Shown piece after piece: positions 53,935 through 63,027 of a stretch of DNA of 64,000 nucleotides. This stretch comes from Jatrophihabitans sp. (lineage in GTDB: Bacteria > Actinomycetota > Actinomycetes > Mycobacteriales > Jatrophihabitantaceae): NCBI GenBank assembly GCA_036389035.1, contig DASVQQ010000009.1, positions 1-64,000 on the forward strand, in the 5' to 3' direction. The notes beneath the pieces were generated by a model. The model ran no database searches. It had not been told where the DNA came from and was given only the letters and a program-made list of their open reading frames with translations. A program made the translations under genes and the position numbers. The first letter of the stretch is position 1; every line of letters starts with the position of its first letter.

Positions 53935-55030
53935 GGCGAAGCCTCCTCGAGGACCGGATCGACGACACCGACGCCGTCGTGCGCGACGGGTGCGGCGGCG
54001 CGGTGGTCCTCAGCAGCCGGGCGAGCACCGCCTCGCCGGCGTCGAGGACTGACTCGGAGAGCACCGGGGTGATCGGGCGGCCGGTCAGGAACGACTCGAA
54101 GGCCTGCGTGGTCGAGAACTGCGGCGAGTACCCGAAGACGTCCTTGAGCCGGTCGTTGGAGACCACCCGGCCGAAGTTCAGGAACTGCATCTGCTCGGGT
54201 GAGAAATCGACGATGCCGCTGCGCCGCACCGCCCGGCCGACGAACGAGACGGCCGGGGCCGGCACCGGGACGGCGATCTTGCCGGCCCGCCGGATCGCCT
54301 GGCTGAGCAGCAGCACGCCGTCCGCGGCGACGTTGAAGGTGCCCGGACGGTCGGAGGTGCTGGCCAGCCGCAGCACCTCGATCGCGTCGTTCTCGTGTAG
54401 CAGTTGCAGGCGGGGGTCGAAGCCGAAGGCGGTGGGCACGACCGGCAGCTGGAAGTAGCGGGTCAGCGGGGTGTCGATGAACGGCCCCACGAAGTTGGCG
54501 AAGCGCAGCAGCGTGACGTTGACGTCCGGCCGGCGGCGGGTGAACCCGCGCAGGTAGCCCTCGACCTCCACGGCGTCCTTTGCGTAGCCGCTGCGGGGCA
54601 GCGCCCGTGCCTCCATGTCCTCGGTGAAGATGGCCGGGTCACGCGGTGAGGTGCCGTAGACCGCGGTGGTGGACTTGACCACCAGCCGCTGGACGGTGTC
54701 GGAGTGCTGGCAGGCGGCCAGCAACTGCATCGTGCCGATGACGTTCAGCTCTTTCATCGGCGCGCGGCCGCCGGCGCTGTGCGGGGTCGCCGTCACCGAG
54801 GCGTGCACGACGGTGTCCACCTCGGCCTGGCTGATCACCCTGGAGATCAGCGGGTTGCGGATGTCGGCCCGGACGAACTCGGTGCGGCCCAGCAGGTCCA
54901 GGTCGGCCCGGGCCGGCGGGACGGTGTCGACTCCGAGGATCCGGTCGATGGCGGGGTCGGCGGACAGCCGCCCGGCCAGTCGGCAGGCCAGATGCCGGCT
55001 GACGCCGGTGACCATGACGACCCGCGACAT
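53927..55030 (-). CDS. NAD-dependent epimerase/dehydratase-like SDR protein
   Basis: A 367-residue extended SDR protein. The cofactor loop is MSRVVMVTGVSRHLACRLAGRL, a variant of GxxGxxG in which the glycines are partly replaced; the catalytic Tyr/Lys is in SGYAKDAVEVEGYL (YxxxK form). DIRNPLISRVISQAEVDTVVHAS is the usual second strand region. It corresponds to the galE2-like gene that sits beside bS22 and the acyltransferase in mycobacteria. Substrate unknown; classical epimerase activity is doubtful given the altered glycine loop. Confidence 0.85.
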   Translation of the reverse strand: MSRVVMVTGVSRHLACRLAGRLSADPAIDRILGVDTVPPARADLDLLGRTEFVRADIRNPLISRVISQAEVDTVVHASVTATPHSAGGRAPMKELNVIGTMQLLAACQHSDTVQRLVVKSTTAVYGTSPRDPAIFTEDMEARALPRSGYAKDAVEVEGYLRGFTRRRPDVNVTLLRFANFVGPFIDTPLTRYFQLPVVPTAFGFDPRLQLLHENDAIEVLRLASTSDRPGTFNVAADGVLLLSQAIRRAGKIAVPVPAPAVSFVGRAVRRSGIVDFSPEQMQFLNFGRVVSNDRLKDVFGYSPQFSTTQAFESFLTGRPITPVLSESVLDAGEAVLARLLRTTAPPHPSRTTASVSSIRSSRRLRHG

Positions 55031-55120
55031 AGGACTCCTACGAGGGGATGCCTAGCTCTGCCTGGAGCGACCCATGCTAGTCAGCCGGCTGGGTGGCTGT
55101 CAGCGGTCGCAGACGCGAAA

Positions 55121-55153
55121 AGCTGGCTTCGCGTCTCGACGTCGAAGCCAGCT
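55121..55153 (-). terminator. Intrinsic terminator downstream of bS22
   Basis: AGCTGGCTTCG (55121-55131) and CGAAGCCAGCT (55143-55153) form a perfect 11-bp stem. On the minus strand it is followed by TTTT. It lies 13 bases after the bS22 stop, so it ends that small transcript before the SDR gene. Confidence 0.85.
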
Positions 55154-55166
55154 CAGCGGGGCGGGG

Positions 55167-55265
55167 CTACTTCTTGTTGCGGCGCTGAACGCGCGTCTTC
55201 TTCAGCAGCTTGCGGTGCTTCTTCTTGGCCATCCGCTTGCGCCGCTTCTTGATGACAGAACCCAT
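55167..55265 (-). CDS. Ribosomal protein bS22 (AURKAIP1/COX24-like, 32 residues)
   Basis: The frame reads [20 protein letters not shown] then [12 protein letters not shown], an extremely basic 32-residue protein. It matches the actinobacterial small-subunit protein bS22 seen in mycobacterial ribosomes near the decoding site, earlier annotated as AURKAIP1/COX24-domain protein. GAGGTAGGT lies just upstream of the ATG, and an intrinsic terminator follows. It is too short for most gene finders. The position between the SDR gene and the excisionase-like HTH gene is conserved in mycobacteria. Confidence 0.93.
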   Translation of the reverse strand: MGSVIKKRRKRMAKKKHRKLLKKTRVQRRNKK

Positions 55266-55518
55266 TACCTACCTCACCAACATGATCAACTCGCGTTATC
55301 AGGACCTGAGCGACTGGGCTGAACTCGAATGACCTCGAAGTCACCTACAGGTCATACACGCGTCACTGGGGGCAGCTTACCGTGCTGACGCGGGCGCGAT
55401 GACACCCGCTGGGCGCTGCCCTTGGGGGCAGGGGCTGCCCTTGGCTCAGGACCTGTCCTGTCGGATCCGCCAGAGTTGTCGCATACTTCTGGCAACCGAC
55501 TATTGAAGGAGCTGTCAC

Positions 55519-55560
55519 ATGTCGCAATGGAACTCGCCGAAGCCGTCCACCTGGCACTAG
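55519..55560 (+). CDS. Trp/Pro-rich micro-peptide gene, copy 1 (decayed)
   Basis: ATG 55519 with AAGGAG and an identical GCTGTCAC spacer gives MSQWNSPKPSTWH and then TAG. Reading through, the next codons are PKPSGWEW, a second TAG (55585-55587) and RPSNPA. Compared with copy 2, the first TAG stands where TGG (Trp) would be expected and the second where a Pro codon is expected. It thus looks like a longer Trp/Pro-repeat peptide truncated by stop mutations. TTGTCG (about 55477) and GACTAT upstream could be its promoter. Confidence 0.5.
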   Translation: MSQWNSPKPSTWH

Positions 55561-55667
55561 CCCAAGCCGTCCGGCTGGGAGTGGTAGCGCCCCTCAAATC
55601 CGGCGTCAGCGTCATTGGGCTCATCGACCCGTTCGAACCGGACTACGGACCACCAAGGAGCTGTCAC

Positions 55668-55739
55668 ATGTCGAATAACAACTGGCCGAAGCCGTCCGGC
55701 TGGAACTGGCCACGCCCCTCCCAATGGGGTTGGCCCTAA
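55668..55739 (+). CDS. Trp/Pro-rich micro-peptide gene, copy 2 (intact, 23 residues)
   Basis: ATG 55668 with the same AAGGAGCTGTCAC leader as copy 1. The peptide begins MSNNN and continues WPKPSGWNWPRPSQWGWP, three W-x-W/W-P-[KR]-P-S type units, ending TAA. It carries six tryptophans and five prolines in 23 residues and no obvious signal sequence. There is no trp or other gene downstream on this strand, only the convergent HTH gene, so it is not a simple attenuator leader. No RiPP maturation enzyme is near. I know of no family for it; function unknown. Confidence 0.55.
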   Translation: MSNNNWPKPSGWNWPRPSQWGWP

Positions 55740-55789
55740 TCGGACCTGCTTCGTAACATCAACACCCGACCGTCAAAGAAGCCCGACGC

Positions 55790-55810
55790 ATGTCGAATTG
55801 GAACTGGTGA
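55790..55810 (+). pseudogene. Trp/Pro-rich micro-peptide gene, copy 3 (decayed)
   Basis: ATG 55790 reads MSNWNW and then TGA. After a +1 shift the following bases read PSHSEWFWPRHD, again like the W-P-R unit of copy 2, so the ancestral peptide was lost by frameshift and a stop. The leader (AAAGAAG before the ATG, CACCCGACCGTC further up) is a weakened version of that of copy 1. Confidence 0.4.
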
Positions 55811-55850
55811 ACCGTCCCACTCGGAGTGGTTCTGGCCCAGGCACGACCGT

Positions 55851-55878
55851 CATGCCGCCAGGTCGACCTGGCGGCATG
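55851..55878. terminator. 28-bp perfect palindrome between convergent genes
   Basis: CATGCCGCCAGGT (55851-55863), CG, ACCTGGCGGCATG (55866-55878). It lies between the micro-peptide genes and the convergent HTH gene and can form a hairpin in either transcript, so it is probably a bidirectional terminator. No T tract. A dimeric protein-binding site is an alternative. Confidence 0.55.
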
Positions 55879-55902
55879 TCAGCACGACGGTTCTGACAGC
55901 GC

Positions 55903-56106
55903 TCAGCCGGCCTCGAAGAAGGCGCTCTTCAGATAGTCCTGGACGGCCTTCTCGGGCACCCTGAAGGAGCGGCCCACCCGGACAGCGGGCAGCTCACCGG
56001 AGTGCACCATGCGGTACACCGTCATCTTCGAGACGCGCATCACCGCGGCCACCTCGGCCACTGTCAAGAAGCGCACCTCACGTAACCCGTCGGGGGTCGT
56101 ATTCAT
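55903..56106 (-). CDS. Excisionase-type (HTH_17) DNA-binding protein
   Basis: A 67-residue winged-helix protein: VRFLTVAEVAAVMRVSKMTVYRMVHSGELPAVRVGRSFRVPEKAVQDYLKSAFFEAG is the excisionase/MerR-like HTH_17 fold. ATG 56106 is preferred over the longer frame to 56226, whose extra residues are not conserved in this family. It corresponds to the small HTH gene that precedes bS22 in mycobacteria (Rv0500A), a relative of BldC-type regulators of development. Targets unknown. Confidence 0.88.
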   Translation of the reverse strand: MNTTPDGLREVRFLTVAEVAAVMRVSKMTVYRMVHSGELPAVRVGRSFRVPEKAVQDYLKSAFFEAG

Positions 56107-56311
56107 CTGTTCACCGGACTCTCGGCACGTGACAGTGAGCCCGGCTTCCCGCCGGGCAACCTGACACGCACGTGCTGGGCTGAGAGTAGCGGTACCGATG
56201 GTGCCCGTGCGATACATGTTCTTCACAAAGTGGATACTTTTTCCTCAAGACAGCGTGGCGAACCCTGTCCCGCGGCGGTGCCGTGCTGGCACGCCCGAAG
56301 GTCCGGGCGGC

Positions 56312-57136
56312 TCACTCCGCGTCGGCGGCCCGGCCCAGCTCCGCCGAGCGGTTGCGGGCGGCTTCGATCGCGGCCAGGAACGCCGCCCGGACGCCGTGAT
56401 TCTCCAGCTCGCGGATCGCTGAGATGGTGGTGCCCGCCGGGCTGGTGACCGCCTCGCGCAACTGCACCGGGTGCTCGCCCGAGTCGCGCAGCATCACCGC
56501 CGAGCCGACCAGTGTCTGCACGATCAGCTCGGCCGCCAACGCCCGGGGCAGGCCCAGCAGGATGCCGGCGTCGATCATCGCCTCGACCAGGAAGAAGAAG
56601 TACGCCGGGCCGCTGCCGGACAGGGCGGTCACCGCGTCCAGCTGCGACTCGGGCACCCGGACCACCCGTCCGACCGCCGACAGCAGCTCATCGGCTCGCT
56701 GCAGGTGTTCCTGGGTGGCGCGGGAACCCGCCGAGATCGCCGTCATCGCCTCGTCGACCAGCGCCGGGGTGTTGGGCATGCAGCGCACCACGGCGGGCCC
56801 GGCCGGCAGGCCACGCTCGATCCGCGCGGTGGTGATGCCGGCCGCCACCGACACGATGAGGTGCTCGTCGGTGACCAGGTCAGCCAGCTGGCGCAGCAAC
56901 GGGTCGATGTCCTGCGGCTTCACCGCGATCAGGATCGTCGTGCAGGCCTGGACGGCCTCGGCGATCTCCACCACCCGGACGCGGTATCGCTCGCTGAGGT
57001 AGCGGATCCGTTCGGGGTAGTGCTCGACCATCAGGATGTCACCGGGGGCGGCGCTGCCCCGCAACAGGCCGGACAGCAGCGCCTCGCCGATCTTGCCGCC
57101 GCCGATGATCGCCAGCCTGCCGGGGTTGCTCGTCAT
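56312..57136 (-). CDS. proC: Pyrroline-5-carboxylate reductase
   Basis: Last step of proline synthesis, NAD(P)H-dependent. The 274-residue protein has the dinucleotide loop LAIIGGGKIGEALLSGLL, ILIAVKPQDIDPLLRQLA, VRCMPNTPALVDEAMTAIS and the C-terminal signature region ALSGSGPAYFFFLVEAMIDAGILLGLPRALAAEL with SPAGTTISAIRELE. Its place next to ppx and the HTH-bS22-galE group is as in mycobacteria. Confidence 0.96.
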   Translation of the reverse strand: MTSNPGRLAIIGGGKIGEALLSGLLRGSAAPGDILMVEHYPERIRYLSERYRVRVVEIAEAVQACTTILIAVKPQDIDPLLRQLADLVTDEHLIVSVAAGITTARIERGLPAGPAVVRCMPNTPALVDEAMTAISAGSRATQEHLQRADELLSAVGRVVRVPESQLDAVTALSGSGPAYFFFLVEAMIDAGILLGLPRALAAELIVQTLVGSAVMLRDSGEHPVQLREAVTSPAGTTISAIRELENHGVRAAFLAAIEAARNRSAELGRAADAE

Positions 57137-57187
57137 GGCGTCATCCTCCCAGCTGCGGCGAGCCGGGTCGGCCGGCTGCCGGCAGGG

Positions 57188-58114
57188 TCAGTGGATCTGG
57201 TCCAGCCGGCGCAGGATCACGCCCTCACGCAACGCCCAGGGGGACAGTTCGAACTCCGGGATGCCCAGCGCCAGCATCGCCTGCTCGGCCACCACCGCGC
57301 CGGCCATCGTCTGGTGCGCCCGGCCCGGCGACACCCCGTCGAGTTCGGCCAGGTCGGCGGCCGGGATCCGGGAGATGAAACCGATGATCTGCCGCAGGCC
57401 GTTGATCTGCAGGCTGCGGCGAACCCGGGGACCGGCGCTGGAAGGCGCGGCGCCGGCCAACCGGGCCAGCGTCCGGAAGGTCTTGCTGCTGGCCACCACC
57501 CGGTCCGGCAGGCCCGGGGCCAGCAACTGCTTGGCCGGGCCGGCGAGCTGGTCGGCGACGTACTCGCGCAGCTCCTCGACCGACTGCTTGGACGGCGGGT
57601 CACCGTCGAGCCAGTCCCGGGTCAGCCGGCCGGCGCCCAGCGGGACCGACAGCGCGATCTCGGGAACCTCGTCGCAGCCGACCGCCAGCTCCAGCGAGCC
57701 GCCGCCGATGTCGAGGCAGAGCAGCCGGCCGGCGCTCCAGCCGAACCACCGCCGCACGGCCAGAAAGGTCAGCACCGCCTCGTCCTCGCCGGTGAGCACC
57801 AGCAGCTCAACGCCGGACTCTTCTTTGACCCGGGCCAGCACCTCGGTGGAGTTGCGGGCGTCCCGGACGGCTGAGGTGGCGAAGGCGAGCAGCTCGTCGC
57901 AATGCAGCTCTTTGGCCTGGCGCCGCGCGCCCAGCGCCGCGCCGACCAGCGCGTCGGCCCCCTCGACCTTCAGGTCACCGCGCTTGTCGAGGTGCTCGGC
58001 CAGTCGCAGCACGCTCTTGCGTGACAGCTGCGGTGTCGGCTGAGCGCCGAGGTGGGCATCGACCACCAGCAGGTGGACAGTGTTGGAGCCGACGTCCAGC
58101 ACCCCTAGTCGCAT
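57188..58114 (-). CDS. ppx: Ppx/GppA exopolyphosphatase family protein
   Basis: Hydrolyses polyphosphate or pppGpp, or regulates them. From ATG 58114 it has 308 residues: MRLGVLDVGSNTVHLLVVD (phosphate-1 loop of the sugar kinase/Hsp70 fold), LAFATSAVRDARNSTEVLARV, GEDEAVLTF, and LCLDIGGGSLELAVG (phosphate-2). It is a short one-module form without the helical C-terminal domains of E. coli Ppx, as in mycobacterial Ppx1. The frame extends upstream to 58384 but that overlaps the divergent gene. Confidence 0.93.
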   Translation of the reverse strand: MRLGVLDVGSNTVHLLVVDAHLGAQPTPQLSRKSVLRLAEHLDKRGDLKVEGADALVGAALGARRQAKELHCDELLAFATSAVRDARNSTEVLARVKEESGVELLVLTGEDEAVLTFLAVRRWFGWSAGRLLCLDIGGGSLELAVGCDEVPEIALSVPLGAGRLTRDWLDGDPPSKQSVEELREYVADQLAGPAKQLLAPGLPDRVVASSKTFRTLARLAGAAPSSAGPRVRRSLQINGLRQIIGFISRIPAADLAELDGVSPGRAHQTMAGAVVAEQAMLALGIPEFELSPWALREGVILRRLDQIH

Positions 58115-58208
58115 GCCGGCCACGCTAGCCGATGACCTGCGCGGGTAACCGCCGGACACCGGTGCCCGTTCTGGCAGCCTGCGAGTGCGCCGGGTTAGTC
58201 TCGCCGTT

Positions 58209-59063
58209 GTGCCTGCCAGTGCCCGGAACCTTCCTGTCATACAACCGGTCATACCGCCTGCTCCTCGCGACAGCGAGGTGAGCCTGGACTTTTCCCGGGA
58301 ATGGCTGGAATTCAGCGACCCCAGCAACCCCGACCACCGCATCAGGGCCGACCTGACCTGGCTGTGCTCGCGCTGGACCTGCATCTTCGGCCGGGGCTGT
58401 CACGGCGTTCTCGAGGGCCGGGCGGCGGACGGCTGCTGCAGCCACGGGGCGTTCTTCTCCGACGACGCCGACCTCAAACGGGTGCGGGGCTACGCCAAGC
58501 AGCTGGACGCCGAGACCTGGCAGTACCAGAAGGTCGGGCGCAAGAAGGGCATCACCGAGAAGGACTCGGTCGGCGATGAGGAGAACCGGACCCGGACCAG
58601 GACGGTGGACGGGGCCTGCGTCTTTCTCAACCGGCCGGGCTTCGCCGGCGGCGAGGGCTGCGCCCTGCACGCGCTGGCCTTGCGCACCGGCCTGCATCCG
58701 TTGGACACCAAGCCGGAGGTCTGCTGGCAGCTGCCGGTGCGCCGTGAGCAGGAATGGGTGACCCGGGCCGATGACACCCAGGTCCTGGTCTCGACGGTGA
58801 CCGAGTTCGACCGGCGGGGTTGGGGCGAGGGAGGACATGACCTGCACTGGTGGTGCACCTCCTCTCCCGAGGCCCACGTGGGGACCGAGCCGCTGTACGT
58901 CAGCTACGGGCCTGAGATCACCGCCCTGATCGGGCAGGCCGCGTACACCGAGCTGGCCAGGCTCTGCGCGCTGCGGCTGGCGCAGGGCTTGGTGGCGGTG
59001 CACCCGGCAACCGCCGCGGCGGGCAAGCCATCCGCCGGGCCCAACAAGGCCGTGGCCGGTTAG
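58209..59063 (+). CDS. Cysteine-cluster protein of the Rv0495c-like family
   Basis: A 284-residue conserved actinobacterial protein. [20 protein letters not shown], then [18 protein letters not shown], then the [24 protein letters not shown] segment give a YkgJ-like set of spaced cysteines that could bind zinc or an Fe-S cluster. [12 protein letters not shown] and [15 protein letters not shown] are further conserved parts. GTG 58209 or 58185 can start it. Divergent from ppx, as in mycobacteria. Function unknown. Confidence 0.75.
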   Translation: MPASARNLPVIQPVIPPAPRDSEVSLDFSREWLEFSDPSNPDHRIRADLTWLCSRWTCIFGRGCHGVLEGRAADGCCSHGAFFSDDADLKRVRGYAKQLDAETWQYQKVGRKKGITEKDSVGDEENRTRTRTVDGACVFLNRPGFAGGEGCALHALALRTGLHPLDTKPEVCWQLPVRREQEWVTRADDTQVLVSTVTEFDRRGWGEGGHDLHWWCTSSPEAHVGTEPLYVSYGPEITALIGQAAYTELARLCALRLAQGLVAVHPATAAAGKPSAGPNKAVAG

Positions 59064-59074
59064 CTGGCACCGGT

Positions 59075-59308
59075 TCAGGCCGCCACAGCCAGCAGGCAGT
59101 CGGCCTCGGCCGGCTCCTCGGCCCAGCAGAACGAGCACTCGACGTCCAGCCCGCGATGCGCGCCGGTGAAATGGTCGGCAGCCAGCGCGGCGCAGTGATC
59201 GCACTCGCCGTTGAAACCCTCGCGGGCCGGGTCGAACCAGGCCCCGCAGCCGGCGTTGACGCAGCAGGCGGCATCGGGGCCGTTCTCGGTGCGGTCGATG
59301 TCGGACAT
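59075..59308 (-). CDS. Small cysteine-rich hypothetical protein
   Basis: A 77-residue protein with an unusually strong ribosome site (GGAGGT about 9 bases before the ATG). It contains CCVNAGCGAWFDP, GECDHCAAL and ECSFCWAEEPAEADCLL, that is CC, C, CxxC, CxxC and one C, a zinc-ribbon-like arrangement. Acidic and without a signal peptide. Placed between the Rv0495c-like gene and regX3. No family recognised. Confidence 0.65.
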   Translation of the reverse strand: MSDIDRTENGPDAACCVNAGCGAWFDPAREGFNGECDHCAALAADHFTGAHRGLDVECSFCWAEEPAEADCLLAVAA

Positions 59309-59415
59309 CGGCGGCTCACCTCCACAGGTTGACTGGGGCGAACCTTCGCACCGACCTCTGACAATTTCTGGTCCGGCGCCCGCGGCCACGGCGCGAACGG
59401 CTGCCGATGACCGCC

Positions 59416-60092
<677 letters not shown>

Positions 60093-60096
<4 letters not shown>

Positions 60097-61304
60097 CGGG
60101 CCTCCTCTCCTGACAGTGCGACGGCGACCAGCGGAGCTGGATCGGCCAGCGGGGCGCGGCCGGCCAGCGGCAGCCGCATGGTGAAGGTGGAGCCCGATCC
60201 CAGCACGCTCCACACCGACACCGCGCCGCCGTGGTTGGTGGCGATGTGCTTCACGATCGCCAGGCCCAGGCCGGTGCCGCCGGTGGCCCTCGATCGGGCC
60301 TGGTCCACCCGGTAGAACCGCTCGAAGACCCGGTCCAGGTCGGGCTCGGCGATCCCGATCCCCTGGTCGGCGACGGCGATGTCGACCCAGTCGACGCCGT
60401 CGGCGTCGGTGACCAGGCGGCTGGTGACGCTGACCCGGGTGTTCTGCGGGCTGTAGGCGATGGCGTTGTCCACCAGGTTGCCCAGCGCCGTGCTCAGCTG
60501 GGTCTCGTTGCCGCGCACCTGCAGGCCGGGTTCGCTGCGCTCGACCACCGTGATGCCGGTCTGCTCGGCAAGCAGCCGGCTGCGGTCCACCGCCTCGCCG
60601 ACGATCTGGTCCACGCTGATCAACCCCTGCCCGGGCAGCGCTTCGGCCCCCTGCAGGCGGGACAGCTCGATCAGCTCCTGGACCAGCCGACCCAGCCGGG
60701 AGCCTTCGCGCTGCATCCGCCCGGCGAAGCGCTGCACCGCCTCGGGGTCATCAGCCGCCTCCTGGACGGCCTCGGCGAGCAGCGTCAGGGCGCTGACCGG
60801 GGTCTTGAGCTCGTGCGAGACGTTGGCGACGAAGTCCCGGCGCACCAGTTCCAGCCGCCGGGCGTCGGTGATGTCGGAGAACCGCAGGACGACCGAGCCG
60901 ACCCGCCCGCCGTCGGGCAACGGCATGGCCCGCACCAGGAAGCTGACGTGCTCCGGGCCCCGGCCGGGGGTGGACAGGTCCAGGGTGACGCTGTCGGCCA
61001 CCCCGGTGTCGGTCACCGAGCGCACCAGCTCCGACAGCACCGGCAGGGTCAGCCGATCGCCGTCGACGACCCGCATCCGGCGCGCCACCGGGTTGGCCAG
61101 GATCGCGGTCTCGTCCCGATCCAGCACCACCACCCCGACGTCGAGCACGCTGAGCGCCCGCGAGGCCAGGTTTCCGGCCGGGGCCGGCGGCGCGGTCGGG
61201 CCGGGGACCAGCCCGGCGGTGCTGCGGCGCACGAACAGCGCCGCGGCGAAGGCCGACATCGCCGCTCCGATGAGGAACGAGACGACGGCTACTTCGAGGC
61301 CCAC
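60093..61304 (-). CDS. senX3: Phosphate-responsive sensor histidine kinase SenX3
   Basis: A 403-residue kinase. One or two N-terminal helices (EVAVVSFLIGAAMSAFAAALFV), a PAS-like domain (SVLDVGVVVLDRDETAILANPVARRMRVVD), then H-box FVANVSHELKTPVSALTLLAEAV, N-box LSTALGNLVDNAIAYSPQNT, and G-boxes VADQGIGIAEPDLDRVFERFYRVDQARSRATGGTGLGLAIVKHI. The short membrane part and PAS domain are typical of SenX3/PhoR. Translationally coupled to regX3. Confidence 0.95.
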
Positions 61305-61446
61305 AACCTCGATCTTACGGCCGAGCGGCGGTCCGGGATGTCCTCACGTGGCTGTGGAGCCGGGCGTCACCTGTTGTTCATCGACCGGCTGCCGCCCATT
61401 CACAGCGACCGCCTGCCACGGACATCTGAGCCCTTAGGCTGGGCGC

Positions 61447-62136
61447 ATGCGCGATCTCTATCACGACGAGCTGGACCAGATTGGCAACAGCCTGGTGGCC
61501 ATGACGCACCTGGCGGGCACCGCGATGCAGCGGGCGACCGAGGCATTGCTGACCGGTGACCTGAACGGCGCCGAGCGGGTGGTCAGCGATGACACCGCCA
61601 TCGACGCCCTGCGAGCCGACCTGGAGGCCCGGACGTTCCTGCTGCTGTCGCTGCAGCAACCGGTGGCGACCGACCTGCGGGTGCTGGTGACCACGCTGCA
61701 CCTGGTCGCCGATCTGGAGCGGATGGGTGACCTGGCGCTGCACGTGGCCAAGGTCGCCCGGATGCGGCACCCGGACCTCGCCGTCCCGGTGGAGCTGCGC
61801 GATGTGATCTCGCAGATGGGAACGGTGGCGCTGTCGCTGGTGGACAAGGTCGCCGAGGTGATCAAGGGCCGCGACGTCGAGCTGGCCCAGGCGATCGAGG
61901 CCGAGGACGACTCGATGGACGCCCTGCACCGCAAGCTGTTCACCCAGCTGCTGGCCGACACCTGGTCACACGGCACCGAGGTGGCCATCGACATGACCCT
62001 GCTGGGGCGCTACTACGAGCGCTACGCCGACCACGCGGTCGGGGTGGCCCGCCGGGTCGTCTTCATCGCGACCGGCGCCATGCCGGCCGGCTCGGCTGCG
62101 CCCAAGCAGCCGCCCGCCGTCCCGCCGACGGCATAA
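61447..62136 (+). CDS. phoU: Phosphate transport system regulator PhoU
   Basis: A 229-residue all-helical protein made of two PhoU three-helix bundles. LVAMTHLAGTAMQRATEALLTGDL, then LVADLERMGDLALHVAKVARMRH and its repeat LLGRYYERYADHAVGVARRVVFIATG carry the E(D)xxxD metal-binding motifs of the family. It relays the state of the Pst transporter to the SenX3/PhoR kinase. Divergent from senX3-regX3, with the shared intergenic stretch 61305-61446. Confidence 0.95.
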   Translation: MRDLYHDELDQIGNSLVAMTHLAGTAMQRATEALLTGDLNGAERVVSDDTAIDALRADLEARTFLLLSLQQPVATDLRVLVTTLHLVADLERMGDLALHVAKVARMRHPDLAVPVELRDVISQMGTVALSLVDKVAEVIKGRDVELAQAIEAEDDSMDALHRKLFTQLLADTWSHGTEVAIDMTLLGRYYERYADHAVGVARRVVFIATGAMPAGSAAPKQPPAVPPTA

Positions 62137-63023
62137 CGACAGGAGCGGGAACCGCACCGCACTTGCTTTCACCTCGCCGCTGCCTATAGCCGCTGCCACT
62201 TAGTGGAGTAATGCTTCCACGCTCAGATCTGTCTAGGCAAGAAGTAGACACTTTATCTAGATATATCGTTAGAATCCGACCCAAATGTTCAAAAAATACG
62301 TAGCAGCTCCTAGGCGCTTATATAGATGAAATGCCTATTTGAAGGTCATCATCTTATGGAGAGCTGTATAGCAACTCGCTTAAACTCACTCCTCCAGTGA
62401 TAGACAGCTACGCAGGTCCAGGTACTGCGATAGCTCTGCCGCAGTCCTATGAACAGCGGCCTTACCGATGGCACGCGCATGTAGTGCCCGTTGTTCAATC
62501 AACCGAGGTACATAGCGCGAAGGCATTAGTTGCCTGGCATACTCCGACCAGCACGCGCGCTACACGGTGCTCGGCCTCGACCGATGCGTTCGACCCTAAC
62601 GACCGGTCATAGCTGCCTCCGTACGCAGGCGCTGGTCGAGACATCAAACTAGATCCCTGCAGTACAAGGCGAAAGCTCAACGACAGCATCGAAGCGAGTG
62701 CCCTGCGCACTGTGAGACAGGTAGGTATGTGTTGGGTACTGGTGCCTTCCTATGTCAAGTAGTGGTGACAGATCCGAACCTTCCGGGTACGGTCTGTAAC
62801 GGTCGATGCGGGGGGAATCGCGGATGAGAGGCGGTCTGATCAGTGGCAAGACGCGGCCTGTCCGGCCGCGCCTTGGCCCTGGTGATCAAACGCGTGTGTT
62901 TACGGCCATTCCCATTGACGCAACATTGACTACACCCCCTTCGACCATTGAGGTCCGTACCAGCGCCTTCGTGAATTCCCCTCACGGAACACTGCACGTG
63001 CCTAAGTGCCGGCGGTTCCTGGA
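62137..63023. other. Gene-poor, A/T-richer stretch
   Basis: Between phoU and the terminal GGDEF-like gene. Base composition falls visibly (for instance 62210-62350), and there is no frame with GC-biased third positions until about 62806. A 71-codon frame at 62397-62612 has no recognisable features. I found no tRNA, repeat, transposase or attachment site here. Confidence 0.6.
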
Positions 63024-63027
63024 ATGA
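62806..63027 (+). CDS. Possible 73-residue protein coupled to the GGDEF-like gene
   Basis: The frame begins MRGESRMRGG and ends ...CRRFLE, and its TGA overlaps the ATG of the next gene (ATGA, 63024-63027). Codon use is only weakly GC-biased and no family is recognised. It could be a short coupled leader protein or a chance frame. Confidence 0.25.
   Translation: MRGESRMRGGLISGKTRPVRPRLGPGDQTRVFTAIPIDATLTTPPSTIEVRTSAFVNSPHGTLHVPKCRRFLE

Noticed and set aside
55519..55810. Trp-rich peptides as a trp attenuator leader
   Set aside because: No tryptophan or other biosynthetic gene follows on this strand; the next gene is convergent, behind a palindrome.
62397..62612. 71-codon frame in the gene-poor stretch
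   Set aside because: Codon use is not biased, there is no ribosome site and no domain.
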